From the NCBI GenBank assembly GCA_030378035.1, contig JAUCGI010000051.1, forward strand, positions 1 to 33,159: DNA of 33,159 nt, read 5' to 3'. Positions 7,316-17,124 of this stretch are shown in pieces (the stretch's first letter is position 1; each line of letters starts with the position of its first letter). Under the pieces are notes generated by a model, which was given only the letters and a program-made list of their open reading frames with translations, searched no databases and was not told where the DNA came from. The position numbers were made by a program, and so were the translations under genes. Source of the DNA: Desulfobacterales bacterium HSG2 (GTDB lineage: Bacteria; Desulfobacterota; Desulfobacteria; Desulfobacterales; 4be13).

Positions 7316-8080
7316 ATGGACTCGGAACTTATCATTCAGAACTCTCAAACCGAAACCTTGGTACAGCAGCAATCCGAGGGATGCTGGAAAACCATCGGGG
7401 TATGGGGCAGCGAAGAGCCGCGCTGCCCCGCGTTGGAACGGGTTATCCACTGCCGGAATTGCGATATTTTTACCCAGGCCGGCAGGAAGCTGCTGGAGCG
7501 TGACCTTCCTGAGGAATACAAAAACGAATGGACGGATGTGATGGCGGCTGAGAAGGAAGAGGATCTCCCCGGCACCATCTCGGTGGTCATTTTCCGAATA
7601 GAGGAAGAATGGCTGGCGCTCCCCACCCAGGTGCTTGCCGAAATTATAGACCCGGAGAATCTCCGAAGTCACAGCCTCCCGCATCGCAATAATCCGATAC
7701 TGATAGGAATTATAAATGTACATGGTGAAATCCAGGTATGCGTTTCAATCAGGGAACTTCTGGACATAGAAAGCGTCAGTGAAGAACCTGCCCCTGACGT
7801 TTTCCCGATAAAAGATGTCGGGAACAGGTATCAGGGAGCGGACCGAAAAATTCTTAAACGTATGATAGTGGTGAACAGTGAGGGCGGGCAGTGGGTCTTT
7901 CCGGTAAACGAAATCTACGGAATTCATCGCATCCATCCCAAAACATTTGAAAATGTTCCCGTGACGGTGGCCAAGGCCCAATCGACCTATACCAAAGGGA
8001 TATTCGATTGGCAGGGCAAACATGTGGCGCTTCTGGATCATGATCTGCTACTTTACAGTCTGTTAAAGAATATTCAATGA
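7316..8080 (+). CDS. cheW: CheW-domain protein with Cys-rich N-terminus (WspD-like)
   Basis: This 254-residue protein has an N-terminal segment CWKTIGVWG ... RCPALERVIHCRNC (residues 23-49) that is typical of WspD, followed by a CheW domain from about residue 87 (IEEEWLALPTQVLAEII, LIGIINVHGEIQVCVSI). Its likely role is a second adaptor between receptors and the CheA hybrid. The ATG at 7316 is chosen because it falls just after the repeat block and before the conserved N-terminus; the open frame extends upstream only through repeat DNA. No Shine-Dalgarno is visible. A palindromic repeat copy is absorbed in frame in the CheW domain (PIKDVGNRYQ, nucleotides 7804-7823). Confidence 0.92.
   Translation: MDSELIIQNSQTETLVQQQSEGCWKTIGVWGSEEPRCPALERVIHCRNCDIFTQAGRKLLERDLPEEYKNEWTDVMAAEKEEDLPGTISVVIFRIEEEWLALPTQVLAEIIDPENLRSHSLPHRNNPILIGIINVHGEIQVCVSIRELLDIESVSEEPAPDVFPIKDVGNRYQGADRKILKRMIVVNSEGGQWVFPVNEIYGIHRIHPKTFENVPVTVAKAQSTYTKGIFDWQGKHVALLDHDLLLYSLLKNIQ
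7804..7823. repeat. Palindromic repeat copy inside the cheW coding sequence
   Basis: CCCGATAAAAGATGTCGGGA here is the reverse complement of the intergenic unit at 4350-4425 with one or two differences. It is read in frame as part of a linker (PIKDVGN) without breaking the gene. Confidence 0.85.
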
Positions 8081-8088
8081 ACGAGTAT

Positions 8089-8236
8089 TGAACGTGAACG
8101 TGAACTTGAACTTGAACCCAAATATTAACATCCTTTTACGGGCAAGTTCAAGTTCAAGTTTAAGTTCAAGTTTAAGTTCAAGTTCAAGAGCGAGTTCAAG
8201 TTTAAGTTCAAGTTCAAGAGCGAGTTCAAGTTCAAC
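8089..8236. repeat. Hexamer block with complementary arms (GAACTT / AAGTTC)
   Basis: The left arm at 8089-8117 has GAACGT and GAACTT words, a unique centre lies at 8118-8141, and the right arm at 8142-8236 has AAGTTC, AAGTTT and AAGAGCGAGTTC words. It fills the gap between the WspD-like gene and cheA. Confidence 0.85.
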
Positions 8237-8259
8237 ATTCAATCCGAAAGAGGGTGACA

Positions 8260-10821
8260 GTGACAAATATCAACGGAGGGGATTTAAGCAATTTTTCCAT
8301 GATGGACCTTTTCCGGTCCGAAGTGGATCTTCATGCCGGGACGCTGAATGACGGTTTGCTGGCGCTGGAAAACGATCCCGCCGCGATGGATAATATTGAA
8401 GGTCTGATGCGTGCAGCCCATTCCATCAAAGGCGGTGCCCGAATTGTGGAACTGGATGTGGTTGTGAAACTGGCGCACACCATGGAGGATTGTTTTGTCG
8501 CCCTTCAGAAGGGCGAGGGCGCGCTGAAATCAGGCATGAAACCGGAGCATATTGATGTACTGCTCAAAGGGGTTGATCTAATCACCCAGATATCTGAGAC
8601 CGCGGACGAGGAACTGGAAGAATGGATAGCGGCGCATCAGGAAGAAACGGACACACTGCTCGACGCCATATCCTCCATACTCACCGGAAGCAAAATTAAG
8701 AATCTCGCATCACTGCTATCACCAGTCAAACCTGTCCCTGACGCCTTTTCCCCGACAAAGGATGTCGGGGACGGGTATCAGGAAACAGATCAGCAGGCCG
8801 GTGAAATCCCTGCGGAGACAGAACAACCTCTGGATTACGAACCACCCGAGCCCGAAGAGCAACTGCCAGTCAGAATCGAACCCGAACTGCCACCGGCTGA
8901 ATATCAGGAGACACCCGCCCCGACAAAGGATGACGGACAGCCTGACGTCTTACCCCCGGAAAAAGAAGTCGGGGACAAGTATCAGAAAGAAAAGAGAAAG
9001 CCGTCACCGCCGCCCAGACCCCGGGAACGGCAGAGAAAAGTCCCCCAGCGGACAACCGAGAAAGACCGGATGGTACGGGTCACCGCCACCAAGATCGAGC
9101 GGCTTATGGGACTCGCCGGAGAAGTGGTCGTGAGCGCCCGCTGGCTCCCCCCGTTTTCCAAGTCTTTGCTCAAGCTGAAGAAGAGCCACGCCGTATTATC
9201 CGGAATACTGGACAAATTACAGGAAACACTGGGACAGGATGAGGAGTTTGAAATCCGAAGCTCAAAATCCGAAATCCGAAAAACCGCGGCCCGGGCCAGG
9301 GAAAAAGCCAGGGAATGCAACCAGTATCTCGTTGACAGGCTGAACCAGTTGGACATGTTTACCAGCTCCTCTGAAAATCTCTCCGACCGACTGTACCATG
9401 AAGTGATACGAGTACGCATGCGACCCTTTGCGGACGGAATCCGGGGATTTCCCAGGATGGTCCGGGATCTCTCCAGGGAACTCGGCAAAAAAGTCCGGCT
9501 CGAAATCGTCGGCGAGGCAACCGAAGTGGACCGGGACATCTTGGAGAAACTGGACGCGCCTCTGAATCACCTGCTGCGCAATGCCCTGGATCACGGAATT
9601 GAGTATCCCGAAGAACGACGGACCGCGGGAAAATCGGAACAGGCCACACTGCGCCTGGAGGCCGCCCATCGGTCAGGCATACTGATGATAACCGTCTCAG
9701 ATGACGGACAGGGGATTGATCTCGATGAAATGCGGCTCAAAATCTTGGAAAAAGGGCTTGCCAATTCCGAGATGATTGACAAACTGACCGAGCCCGAGCT
9801 CATGGATTTTCTGTTTCTGCCCGGGTTTTCCACCCTGGGAACCGTTACCGAGATTTCAGGGCGGGGCGTGGGTCTGGATGTGGTTCACACCATGGTCCAT
9901 GAGGTGGGCGGGGTTGTGCGCGCTGTCTCCAAGGCCGGAAAAGGCGTATCCTTTAATATGGAACTGCCTCTGACGCTTTCCGTGATTCGGACCTTTCTCG
10001 TGGAAATTGCCGGGGAGCCTTATGCGTTCCCTCTGGCCCGCATTGACCGATGTCTGGAGCTTTGCCGAAAAAACATAGAGACCGTGGAGGACCGTGAATA
10101 TTTCAAACTGGATGACAAGAACATCTCCCTGGTCAACACTCATGACGTGCTGGAACTGGAGAAATCGGGAGACCCGCTGGACGAACTCTCGGTTGTGATC
10201 GTGAGTGACAGATTGCACGCGTACGGGCTGGTGGTGGACCGGTTTCTCGGTGAGTATGATCTGGTCGTTCGCCCCCTGGACCCGCGGCTGGGAAAAGTGA
10301 CGGATGTCAGCGCGGTGGCGGTCATGCTGGACGGCTCCCCTGTCCTGATTTTCGACATGGATGATCTGGTGCGCTCCATTGACAGCCTGCTTACCGGAAA
10401 ACGCCTGAAAAAAATCGGCCATTCAATTGAGGCAGTTGACGGAAAACCGGAAAAGCACATCCTCGTGGTGGATGACTCAATCACCGTCCGTGAAATGGAG
10501 CGCAAGCTGCTGGAGAGCAAAGGCTATCAGGTGGATGTGGCAGTTGACGGAATGGATGCCTGGAACATGCTGCGCATCACGCCGTATGACATGGTCGTCT
10601 CCGACATTGACATGCCCAGGATGAACGGTTTTGAACTGATCACCCAGATCAAACAGCATGAAAAGCTGAGATCCCTGCCGGTGATGATCGTATCCTATAA
10701 AAACAAAAAAGAGGACCGGCTCCGGGGACTGGAAGCCGGCGCCAATTATTATCTGACCAAGAGCAGTTTTCAGGACAACTCTTTTATCGACGCGGTGACG
10801 GATCTGATCGGAGAAGTTTAG
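8260..10821 (+). CDS. cheA: CheA hybrid histidine kinase with C-terminal receiver (WspE-like)
   Basis: This is the kinase of the chemosensory array, predicted to phosphorylate its own Hpt, its receiver, CheB and the cyclase regulator. The Hpt domain has MRAAHSIKGGARIV (His at about residue 54). A long proline-rich linker spans about 150-260. Dimerisation and ATPase domains follow, with the N box LLRNALDHG near 440, DDGQGID and GRGVGLDVV near 535, then a CheW-like domain at about 570-715. The C-terminal receiver begins HILVVDDS and has its phospho-Asp near 782 (VVSDIDMP). Start choice: GTG at 8260 lies six bases after GAGG; GTG 8254 is in frame but touches that site. The linker contains in-frame repeat copies (8750-8985), and an EIRSSKSEIRK insertion (about 9248-9284) resembles an AATCCGA heptamer repeat. 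Confidence 0.94.
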   Translation: MTNINGGDLSNFSMMDLFRSEVDLHAGTLNDGLLALENDPAAMDNIEGLMRAAHSIKGGARIVELDVVVKLAHTMEDCFVALQKGEGALKSGMKPEHIDVLLKGVDLITQISETADEELEEWIAAHQEETDTLLDAISSILTGSKIKNLASLLSPVKPVPDAFSPTKDVGDGYQETDQQAGEIPAETEQPLDYEPPEPEEQLPVRIEPELPPAEYQETPAPTKDDGQPDVLPPEKEVGDKYQKEKRKPSPPPRPRERQRKVPQRTTEKDRMVRVTATKIERLMGLAGEVVVSARWLPPFSKSLLKLKKSHAVLSGILDKLQETLGQDEEFEIRSSKSEIRKTAARAREKARECNQYLVDRLNQLDMFTSSSENLSDRLYHEVIRVRMRPFADGIRGFPRMVRDLSRELGKKVRLEIVGEATEVDRDILEKLDAPLNHLLRNALDHGIEYPEERRTAGKSEQATLRLEAAHRSGILMITVSDDGQGIDLDEMRLKILEKGLANSEMIDKLTEPELMDFLFLPGFSTLGTVTEISGRGVGLDVVHTMVHEVGGVVRAVSKAGKGVSFNMELPLTLSVIRTFLVEIAGEPYAFPLARIDRCLELCRKNIETVEDREYFKLDDKNISLVNTHDVLELEKSGDPLDELSVVIVSDRLHAYGLVVDRFLGEYDLVVRPLDPRLGKVTDVSAVAVMLDGSPVLIFDMDDLVRSIDSLLTGKRLKKIGHSIEAVDGKPEKHILVVDDSITVREMERKLLESKGYQVDVAVDGMDAWNMLRITPYDMVVSDIDMPRMNGFELITQIKQHEKLRSLPVMIVSYKNKKEDRLRGLEAGANYYLTKSSFQDNSFIDAVTDLIGEV
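8750..8985. repeat. Three palindromic repeat relics inside the cheA linker
   Basis: Copies or relics of the CCCGACAAAGGATGTCGGG unit lie at 8750-8770, about 8917-8936 and about 8956-8974, read in frame as SPTKDVGDGYQ, APTKDDG and PPEKEVGDKYQ. The flanks CCTGACG and GTATCAG are shared with the cheW copy at 7804. They lengthen the Hpt-kinase linker. Confidence 0.75.
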
Positions 10822-10846
10822 GACATGCCACTCAGAAAAGGAGGGA

Positions 10847-11842
10847 ATGATGAAACGGATGATTTTTATTATTGCAGTTGTACTGATTTTCAGCAGTGCG
10901 GCTTACGGAAGGACTTACAAGATTGCCATTGTTCAGTGGGCAGGCTGGTCAGCCGCAAATGTCGCTGATGTGAAGGGTTTTTGGAAAGATCGGGGGATTG
11001 ACGTCAGGGTTGTTGTTTGTGCAGATAATGTCGCGTCTCAGAATCTTTTCAAAAAAAAACGGGTCGATATAATATTTGATATGATCGGCTCTGCCATCGG
11101 GATGTTTGCGGAGGGCTTTCCGGTCACGATCATTGCGGAAACTGACTGGTCCCACGGCGGTGACAGAATTATTTGCAGGGAAGGCTCGGACAGCATTCAG
11201 CAGCTCAGAGGGACGGCTGTCGGCGTCTATCTCAACCAGCCGTCGGTGACTTATTTCCTCGACCGGTATCTGTCAACAGTCGGTCTCAAACTTTCAGATG
11301 TCCGAATTGTTGAAATGGAAACAAAAGCTCTGGCCGACAACTTCATTCGCGGACGATTCAAAGCCATCGTCTGTTATGATCCGGATGCGATTCGGGCGGA
11401 AAAAGAGGGCGGAGGCAAGGTGGTTGCCACCAGCGCCGATTATGAGGGCTGCATCCCGGAAGGCATGATGGTTATGGATGACGTCCTGAAAGATATTCCG
11501 CAGAAAGACCTTTCTGACATATTCAGGGGATGGATCAAAGCTGTGAATTGGAGCCTGGACAGAACCAACTGGGAGGAGTACATGAAGATCCTTAATGAAC
11601 ATACGTTTAAGGACGAAACTCCCTATTCTGAGAAGGAACTGGGGGAAATGTTCGACGCTGTGCGGATTCACAACATAAAGCGTCTGGCAGAGAGGAATCA
11701 CAGTGCCGGCGGACTGATGACATATCTGAAAGAACTCAGGGCGTTTCTGAAGATGAACAACCAACTGAAAAAAGACTTTAATCCGGATGACATATTTAAT
11801 AACAGGGTCATCATGGAGGTTCTGAAAAGTGCCGGACAATAA
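10847..11842 (+). CDS. NMT1/THI5-like periplasmic substrate-binding protein
   Basis: This 331-residue protein has an N-terminal signal peptide (MKRMIFIIAVVLIFSSAAYG, cleavage likely near residue 22). The body resembles the NMT1/THI5-like and SsuA/TauA family of periplasmic binding proteins (AGWSAANVADVKGFWKDRGIDV, DIIFDMIGSAIGMF, LRGTAVGVYLNQPSV). The ligand cannot be read from the sequence. No ABC permease or ATPase gene is present, and the gene lies between cheA and a receptor gene with a periplasmic sensor domain, so it may present a ligand to that receptor. A strong Shine-Dalgarno (AAAAGGAGGG) precedes the adjacent ATGs at 10847 and 10850. Function in transport elsewhere in the genome remains possible. 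Confidence 0.85.
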   Translation: MMKRMIFIIAVVLIFSSAAYGRTYKIAIVQWAGWSAANVADVKGFWKDRGIDVRVVVCADNVASQNLFKKKRVDIIFDMIGSAIGMFAEGFPVTIIAETDWSHGGDRIICREGSDSIQQLRGTAVGVYLNQPSVTYFLDRYLSTVGLKLSDVRIVEMETKALADNFIRGRFKAIVCYDPDAIRAEKEGGGKVVATSADYEGCIPEGMMVMDDVLKDIPQKDLSDIFRGWIKAVNWSLDRTNWEEYMKILNEHTFKDETPYSEKELGEMFDAVRIHNIKRLAERNHSAGGLMTYLKELRAFLKMNNQLKKDFNPDDIFNNRVIMEVLKSAGQ

Positions 11843-11849
11843 ATTTTGT

Positions 11850-11939
11850 TCGTGGTTCGTGGTCCGTGGTCCGTGGTCCGTGGTCCGTGGTTTGTGGTCC
11901 GTGGTCCGTGGTCCGTGGTCCGTGGTCCGTAGTCCGTGG
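11850..11939. repeat. One-armed heptamer block (GGTCCGT)
   Basis: About a dozen direct copies of GGTCCGT with variants (GGTTCGT, GGTTTGT, AGTCCGT) fill the space after the binding-protein stop. No complementary arm is present here, unlike most other blocks. Confidence 0.88.
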
Positions 11940-11968
11940 CAATGAACAACCGGTGGCGAACAACAGAT

Positions 11969-14377
11969 ATGAAATTTCAATCCCTGCAAACGAAACTAAT
12001 GGTCCTGTTCGGTGTGTGTCTGCTGACAATTATCGGGGTGATCGTGATATATGGAATCTTTTCCGGCAAAAGAACTTACGGGTTCATGTCGGACTCGATG
12101 ACGGACTCCGCTGTTGCCGCGGCTGAAAAACAGCTCCTTGCAAATGCTCATGCAGCAGGATTTGAGATTAAGGCGGAACTTGAGGCGGCGCTGGATTCGG
12201 CCCGCACTCTCGCGGACGTGTTTTCCGGCGTCAGGGACAAGGATATAAAACTCAGGATTGACAGGGATCGGATCAACGGCATCCTCAGAGGCGTGCTGAC
12301 TAAGAACGAAAAGTTTGTAGGCATCGGCAATGCCTGGGAGACCGATGCTCTGGATGAACTGGACGATATTTATGCCGGAACCGAAGGTCATGATCACACC
12401 GGGCGTTTTATTCCCTACTGGAGCCGGGGGGAGGACGGAAAAATGAGACTGGAGCCGCTGGTGGATTATGAAAGCACGGAAACATTCGATAACGGCGTTC
12501 GCAAAGGGGAATATTATCTTCTTCCGCGGGAAAGCAAAAGAGAGTGCGCCATTGATCCGTATCCGTATCCTGTTCAGGGCAGGACGGTCTGGATGACCAC
12601 GATGGCTGCTCCCATCCTTTCGGGGAATACCTTTTACGGCATAATCAGTATCGATCTGCGCCTGGATTTTATCCAGACTCTGGTGGAAGATATGAATAAG
12701 AAACTCTATTCGGGGTTAGGCAGAACCGGTGTTGTCAGTCATAACGGAATTCTCGTATCGGCCAGTGACAATCCCGGACTCGTGGGCAAACATTCAAAAC
12801 ACTGGATGCCGGGATGCTGGCAGGAATGCATGGAGCAATTGCACGAGGGAAAAGCGGATGTGAGTGAGGGGGATGACGAAATGGAGGCGTTTGTCCCCCT
12901 GTTCATCGGAAGGACAGGGAACCCCTGGGGCATAGTTATCGAGGTTCCGAAAAATGCTGTGCTGGCTCAGGCCAGAGAACTGGCTCGGAAGATGAAAAAA
13001 AACGGCTCACATCATCTTATGCTTCAGGCCGGGGTCGGCCTCGGCGTTTCCTTTTTTTCCCTCGGGCTTATCTGGCTTGTTTCAAAAAGCATCACCGGGC
13101 CTCTGACAAAAGGCGTTGATTTTGCAGTTGCCGTGGCCCGGGGAGACCTTACCGCGGATATGGAGGTCAGGGAAAAAGACGAAATCGGAAAACTGGCAAA
13201 TTCGTTCAATCAGATGGCAGCCGGGCTTCGTGATGTGATGAGGAATCTCTCAGTCACAACAGACAGCCTCTCAGACTCATCTGACGAACTGTCATCCGTT
13301 TCCGCGCAACTGGCCTCATCCGCCGTGAAAGTGAATGACAGGGCGGAGACCGTTGCCGCGGCATCCGAGCAGATAACCGCCAGTGTCGCCGCGGTGGCGT
13401 CTGCCACGGAACAGTCAAGTTCCTCGGTCTCCAATATTGCCGCGATGACAGAGGAGATGTCAGCCACGTTTGACAATGTGTCAGACTTGGCAAACCGGAC
13501 CGCGGAAAATGTGAGGCGGATGGCCGGCTCAAGCGCGGAAACATCGTGTGAGATAACCGGTATCGCGACATCCGTGGAGGAGATGATATCCCTGCTGAAC
13601 GAGGTTGTAAGGAACTCTGAGCAGGCAAACCACATATCACAGAACGCTGTCCGCCGTGCCCGGGATATCCATAAGAAGATTGACGCGCTGATTTCCGCGT
13701 CAAAGCAGATCGGCAAAATTGTCGGGGTAATCAGAGATATTGCGGATCAGACAAACATGCTGGCGCTGAATGCCGCCATTGAGGCGGCCGGCGCAGGGGA
13801 AGCCGGCAGAGGTTTTGCAGTGGTGGCGTCTGAGATCAAAGAGCTGGCAAAGCAGTCCGCAGAGGCAACCGATGAAATTACGGGGCAGATAGAACTTATG
13901 CAGACAAGCACCGATGAGGCGGTTGAAGCGACCAGAGAGATAAGCAGTATCATCAGCGATATCGCAGGCTTCAATGACACGACCGCCTCATCGGTGGAAA
14001 AACAGGCTGTCGCGGCAAACAAGATTTCAAAGTCCGTGGTCAGCAGCGCCATGACTGTGAAACAGGTTGCCGATGATGCAGCCGAATCAGCAGTTCTGGC
14101 AGAGGATATTGCCAGAGCAACTGATGAAATATCAAAAACCGCGTCGGATGTGGCGCGGAATGTTGATGAACTGGCAAAGGGGGTGGAAGATGTTGCCAGG
14201 TCTTCGGGGGAGGCCGCGAAAGGAGTACAGGATGTTTCAAGGAACATACAGGATATCAGTGCTGCCTCAAAAGAGACGGCAGCCGACGCGTCCAGAATAG
14301 GCCGATCGTCAAAAAGGCTTTCTCAGATCGCAGTTGTGCTCTCGGAGATTGTCAAACGGTTTAAGATTGATGCTTGA
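11969..14377 (+). CDS. Methyl-accepting chemotaxis protein with dCache sensor
   Basis: This receptor of about 802 residues has a membrane helix near residues 10-32 and a large periplasmic dCache-type domain of about 300 residues ([58 protein letters not shown]). A second membrane helix lies near 347-375, followed by HAMP and a long cytoplasmic signalling hairpin. The tip reads [28 protein letters not shown]. The start is uncertain: ATG 11969 gives the usual short MKFQSLQTK leader before the helix; ATG 11942 and GTG 11936 are in frame. The last codons and the stop (GATGCTTGA) are the first units of the following heptamer block. It is an additional receptor beside the WspA-type one. Confidence 0.93.
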   Translation: MKFQSLQTKLMVLFGVCLLTIIGVIVIYGIFSGKRTYGFMSDSMTDSAVAAAEKQLLANAHAAGFEIKAELEAALDSARTLADVFSGVRDKDIKLRIDRDRINGILRGVLTKNEKFVGIGNAWETDALDELDDIYAGTEGHDHTGRFIPYWSRGEDGKMRLEPLVDYESTETFDNGVRKGEYYLLPRESKRECAIDPYPYPVQGRTVWMTTMAAPILSGNTFYGIISIDLRLDFIQTLVEDMNKKLYSGLGRTGVVSHNGILVSASDNPGLVGKHSKHWMPGCWQECMEQLHEGKADVSEGDDEMEAFVPLFIGRTGNPWGIVIEVPKNAVLAQARELARKMKKNGSHHLMLQAGVGLGVSFFSLGLIWLVSKSITGPLTKGVDFAVAVARGDLTADMEVREKDEIGKLANSFNQMAAGLRDVMRNLSVTTDSLSDSSDELSSVSAQLASSAVKVNDRAETVAAASEQITASVAAVASATEQSSSSVSNIAAMTEEMSATFDNVSDLANRTAENVRRMAGSSAETSCEITGIATSVEEMISLLNEVVRNSEQANHISQNAVRRARDIHKKIDALISASKQIGKIVGVIRDIADQTNMLALNAAIEAAGAGEAGRGFAVVASEIKELAKQSAEATDEITGQIELMQTSTDEAVEATREISSIISDIAGFNDTTASSVEKQAVAANKISKSVVSSAMTVKQVADDAAESAVLAEDIARATDEISKTASDVARNVDELAKGVEDVARSSGEAAKGVQDVSRNIQDISAASKETAADASRIGRSSKRLSQIAVVLSEIVKRFKIDA

Positions 14378-14878
14378 TGCTTGATGCTTGATGCTTGATG
14401 CTTGATGCTTGATGCTTGATCTTTGATGCTTGATGCTTGATGTTTGATGCTTGATGCTTGATGTTTGATCTTTGATGCTTGATGTTTGATCTTTGATCTT
14501 TGATGCTTGATGCCTTGATGCTTGATGCCTTGATGCTTGATGTTTGATGCTTGATCAAAATCAAGATCAGGATCAAGCATCAAGCACCAAGCACCAAGCA
14601 CCAAGCATCAAGCATCAAAGATCAAGCATCAAGGCATCAAGCATCAAGGCACCAAGCACCAAGCACCAAGCATCAAAGATCAAGCGTCAAGGCATCAAGG
14701 CACCAAGCATCAAGCATCAAGCACCAAGCACCAAGCATCGAGCATCGAGCATCAAGGCATCAAGCATCGAGCATCAAAGATCAAGCATCAAGCATCAAGG
14801 CATCAAGCATCAAGCATCAAGGCATCAAGCATCAAGGCACCAAGCATCAAGCATCAAGCAATCAAGCATCAAATCAAA
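14369..14878. repeat. Large heptamer block with complementary arms (GATGCTT / CATCAAG)
   Basis: This 510-bp block starts inside the stop region of the dCache receptor. The left arm (14369-14552) is GATGCTT with GATGTTT, GATCTTT and GATGCCTT variants. The centre is near 14553-14570. The right arm (14571-14878) is CATCAAG with CACCAAG, CATCGAG and CATCAAAGAT variants. Open frames in it are repeat translations (QASSIKH and similar) and are not genes. Confidence 0.9.
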
Positions 14879-14894
14879 CATCAGGGGATAAAAA

Positions 14895-17003
14895 ATGACG
14901 AAATTGAAATTGAATTTGACAATAAAGCGAATGCTGACCGGACTGATTGCCATCGGCGTTTTCGGAACAGTGGGTCTCGGGGCAATCAGTCTTTATTCAA
15001 ACAGCGAACTGATGGAAAGCCAGGAATGGCTGACACAGATTGTGCTGCCTTTGGACACAGTTACCCAGAAAGTCAGGATGGCTGCTGTGAACATTACCAT
15101 ACGCCGATTCCTGATCCGTGAAGCTGAAACCGCGGAAGAACTTGGGCAGATTGCCGACTTGGAGGGACTGAGGCGGGTATTTGCCGAGGGCATTCGCGAA
15201 CTCAAAGAACTCTCGGTTAAAGCGCAAGTCGTTGACGCGGCTGAGGAACTGCCTGAGCATATAAAAAGTCTGGAAACTTTTTACAACGAAATTCTGGATA
15301 AGGATGCCGCCATTCTTGACTCGGTAAAAAAGAGCATCAGACTGGAAAACAGTATAAATCGCCAGATTGCCGTGCTGGAAGATACCGGGGCCAAATTGCA
15401 TAAAAACGCGGAAGCATTTTCAGAAAAAATTACCGGAAAGGAACAGACAAAGCCTCAGACAGCGTTGGGCGGAACTGAAGATATCACCAAAGCCCGGAAG
15501 ATCAGCCACAACCTCAGGCTGGCAATCGCTTTTCTGACCGACTACGGGCATCAGATGCTGCTGGCTGCCCAAGCGGACGAGATCAACAGCATCAAGGCGG
15601 ACAAAGCTGTTCAGGCAGCCATGCGCATAAAGGATTCCCTGACAGCCCTGAAGAATCTGAATTTCGGAGAAGACGCGGCGTCTTCTGACCTGAAAGCTGT
15701 TCTTCAGAATATGGAAACGGATTTCAGCCGACTGAGATCGGCCCTGATTGGCGAAGATAATTCAGTTGCCATGCTGCGCAGCCAGTGGCTGTCGGAGCAG
15801 AAAAACATCCGTCTGCGTGACAGCGCGCTGAAAAAGATCGGCGATTCCCTCAGAGAGATACCGGAAAAGATACAGACATCGTCAGCCAGAGTCCGTCTTA
15901 TGGCCGAGGAAGAGGCGACCCGGATTAGTGAGACCGTGAAAGGAATCATGCTGACCGTTATGATCGCGGCGGCAGCGTTTATGGTGGGGACCGGTACGCT
16001 GATTATTCGGAGAATAATCATACCCATCAACAAGGCGGTCTCTTTTGCCGATGTCATCGCGCAGGGGGACCTGACTGCCGAAATTCAGAAGGATCATAAT
16101 GATGAGGTGGGCGCGCTTGTTTCAAAAATGAGTGAAATGGCCCATAACCTGAACACGCTGATCGGCCAAGTTCAGCGTTCCGGAATCCAGGTGACGTCAT
16201 CCGCCACCGAGCTGTCGGCAACCTCCAAGCAGCAGGAGACGGTGATGAGGACCCAGTTGGACTCAACAAACTATGTGGTAAAGTCGGTGGGGGAAATCTC
16301 CGACGTTTCAGAGGACTTGGTGGAGACCATGAAAAAAGTGGCAACCATGTCGGACCAGACCGCGGATTTTGCCAGCAGCGGCCAGTCCGATTTGTCACAG
16401 ATGGAAGAGGCCATGCATCACATGGAAAACGCGTCAAAATCCATATCCGGCAAACTGGAGGCGATTAACGAGAAGGCGGCAAACATCACCTCGGTGGTCA
16501 CGACGATTACCAAAGTGGCGGATCAGACCAACCTGCTCTCTCTGAACGCGGCCATTGAGGCGGAAAAAGCCGGAGAGTACGGACGGGGATTCACAGTGGT
16601 GGCAAGGGAGATCCGGAGACTCGCGGATCAGACCGCGGTTGCCACGCTGGACATCGATCAGATGGTTCAGGAAATGCAGTCCGCGGTATCCGCCGGCGTT
16701 ATGGAAATGGACGCATTTATCACGGAAGTTCAGCGAAGCGCGGAGAATGTCGGAAAGATCAGCATGCAGTTGTCTCGGATTATCGAGCAGGTTCAGGCCC
16801 TGTCACCCAGCTTTGAGGGTGTGAACGAATCGATGCAGTTTCAGGCCGAGAAAGCCCAGCAGATCAACAACTCCATGCTGAATCTGAGTGAGGAAATGCA
16901 ACAGACCGTCGATTCCCTGCGAGAATCCTTTATGGCCATTGAGCAGTTGAACGACGCGGCAAGCGGTCTGCAGGATGAGGTGTCGCGATTCAGGGTAATG
17001 TGA
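14895..17003 (+). CDS. WspA-type methyl-accepting chemotaxis protein
   Basis: This 702-residue receptor has a membrane helix near 11-33, an all-helical periplasmic domain of about 310 residues, a second helix near 349-373, HAMP, and a signalling domain. The tip ([21 protein letters not shown] near 546-566) and the following [12 protein letters not shown] ... [20 protein letters not shown] closely resemble Pseudomonas WspA as I remember it. WspA responds to surface contact rather than to a diffusible attractant; whether that holds here is inference. The Shine-Dalgarno AGGGGA precedes the ATG at 14895. The gene lies just before cheB, and its stop is followed at once by a repeat block. Confidence 0.94.
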   Translation: MTKLKLNLTIKRMLTGLIAIGVFGTVGLGAISLYSNSELMESQEWLTQIVLPLDTVTQKVRMAAVNITIRRFLIREAETAEELGQIADLEGLRRVFAEGIRELKELSVKAQVVDAAEELPEHIKSLETFYNEILDKDAAILDSVKKSIRLENSINRQIAVLEDTGAKLHKNAEAFSEKITGKEQTKPQTALGGTEDITKARKISHNLRLAIAFLTDYGHQMLLAAQADEINSIKADKAVQAAMRIKDSLTALKNLNFGEDAASSDLKAVLQNMETDFSRLRSALIGEDNSVAMLRSQWLSEQKNIRLRDSALKKIGDSLREIPEKIQTSSARVRLMAEEEATRISETVKGIMLTVMIAAAAFMVGTGTLIIRRIIIPINKAVSFADVIAQGDLTAEIQKDHNDEVGALVSKMSEMAHNLNTLIGQVQRSGIQVTSSATELSATSKQQETVMRTQLDSTNYVVKSVGEISDVSEDLVETMKKVATMSDQTADFASSGQSDLSQMEEAMHHMENASKSISGKLEAINEKAANITSVVTTITKVADQTNLLSLNAAIEAEKAGEYGRGFTVVAREIRRLADQTAVATLDIDQMVQEMQSAVSAGVMEMDAFITEVQRSAENVGKISMQLSRIIEQVQALSPSFEGVNESMQFQAEKAQQINNSMLNLSEEMQQTVDSLRESFMAIEQLNDAASGLQDEVSRFRVM

Positions 17004-17124
17004 TTGGTCAGTGGTCCGTTGTCAGTTGTCCGTGGTCCGACAACTGACAACGGACCACCGACAACGGACCACCGACAACGGACCACTGACCAACTGACAA
17101 CTGACAACTGACAACTGACCAACT
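17004..17124. repeat. Heptamer block with ordered complementary arms
   Basis: The left arm (17004-17038) ends in GGTCCG and the right arm (17039-17124) holds ACAACTGACAACGGACC words. The start of the left arm (TTGGTCAGTGGTCCGTTGTC) is complementary to a 20-bp stretch of the right arm. The block runs directly into the cheB ATG. Confidence 0.85.

Noticed and set aside
7002-7335. Long reading frames in the TTTGTGT/ACCAAAC block (VFGVWCLVF-type and TKHQTPN-type peptides)
   Set aside because: They are pure translations of the repeat on both strands, with no start signals or conserved domain.
14323-14898. Reading frames in the GATGCTT/CATCAAG block (HQASSIK-type peptides)
   Set aside because: A repeat whose period is not a multiple of three is open in several frames at once; there is no gene-like feature.
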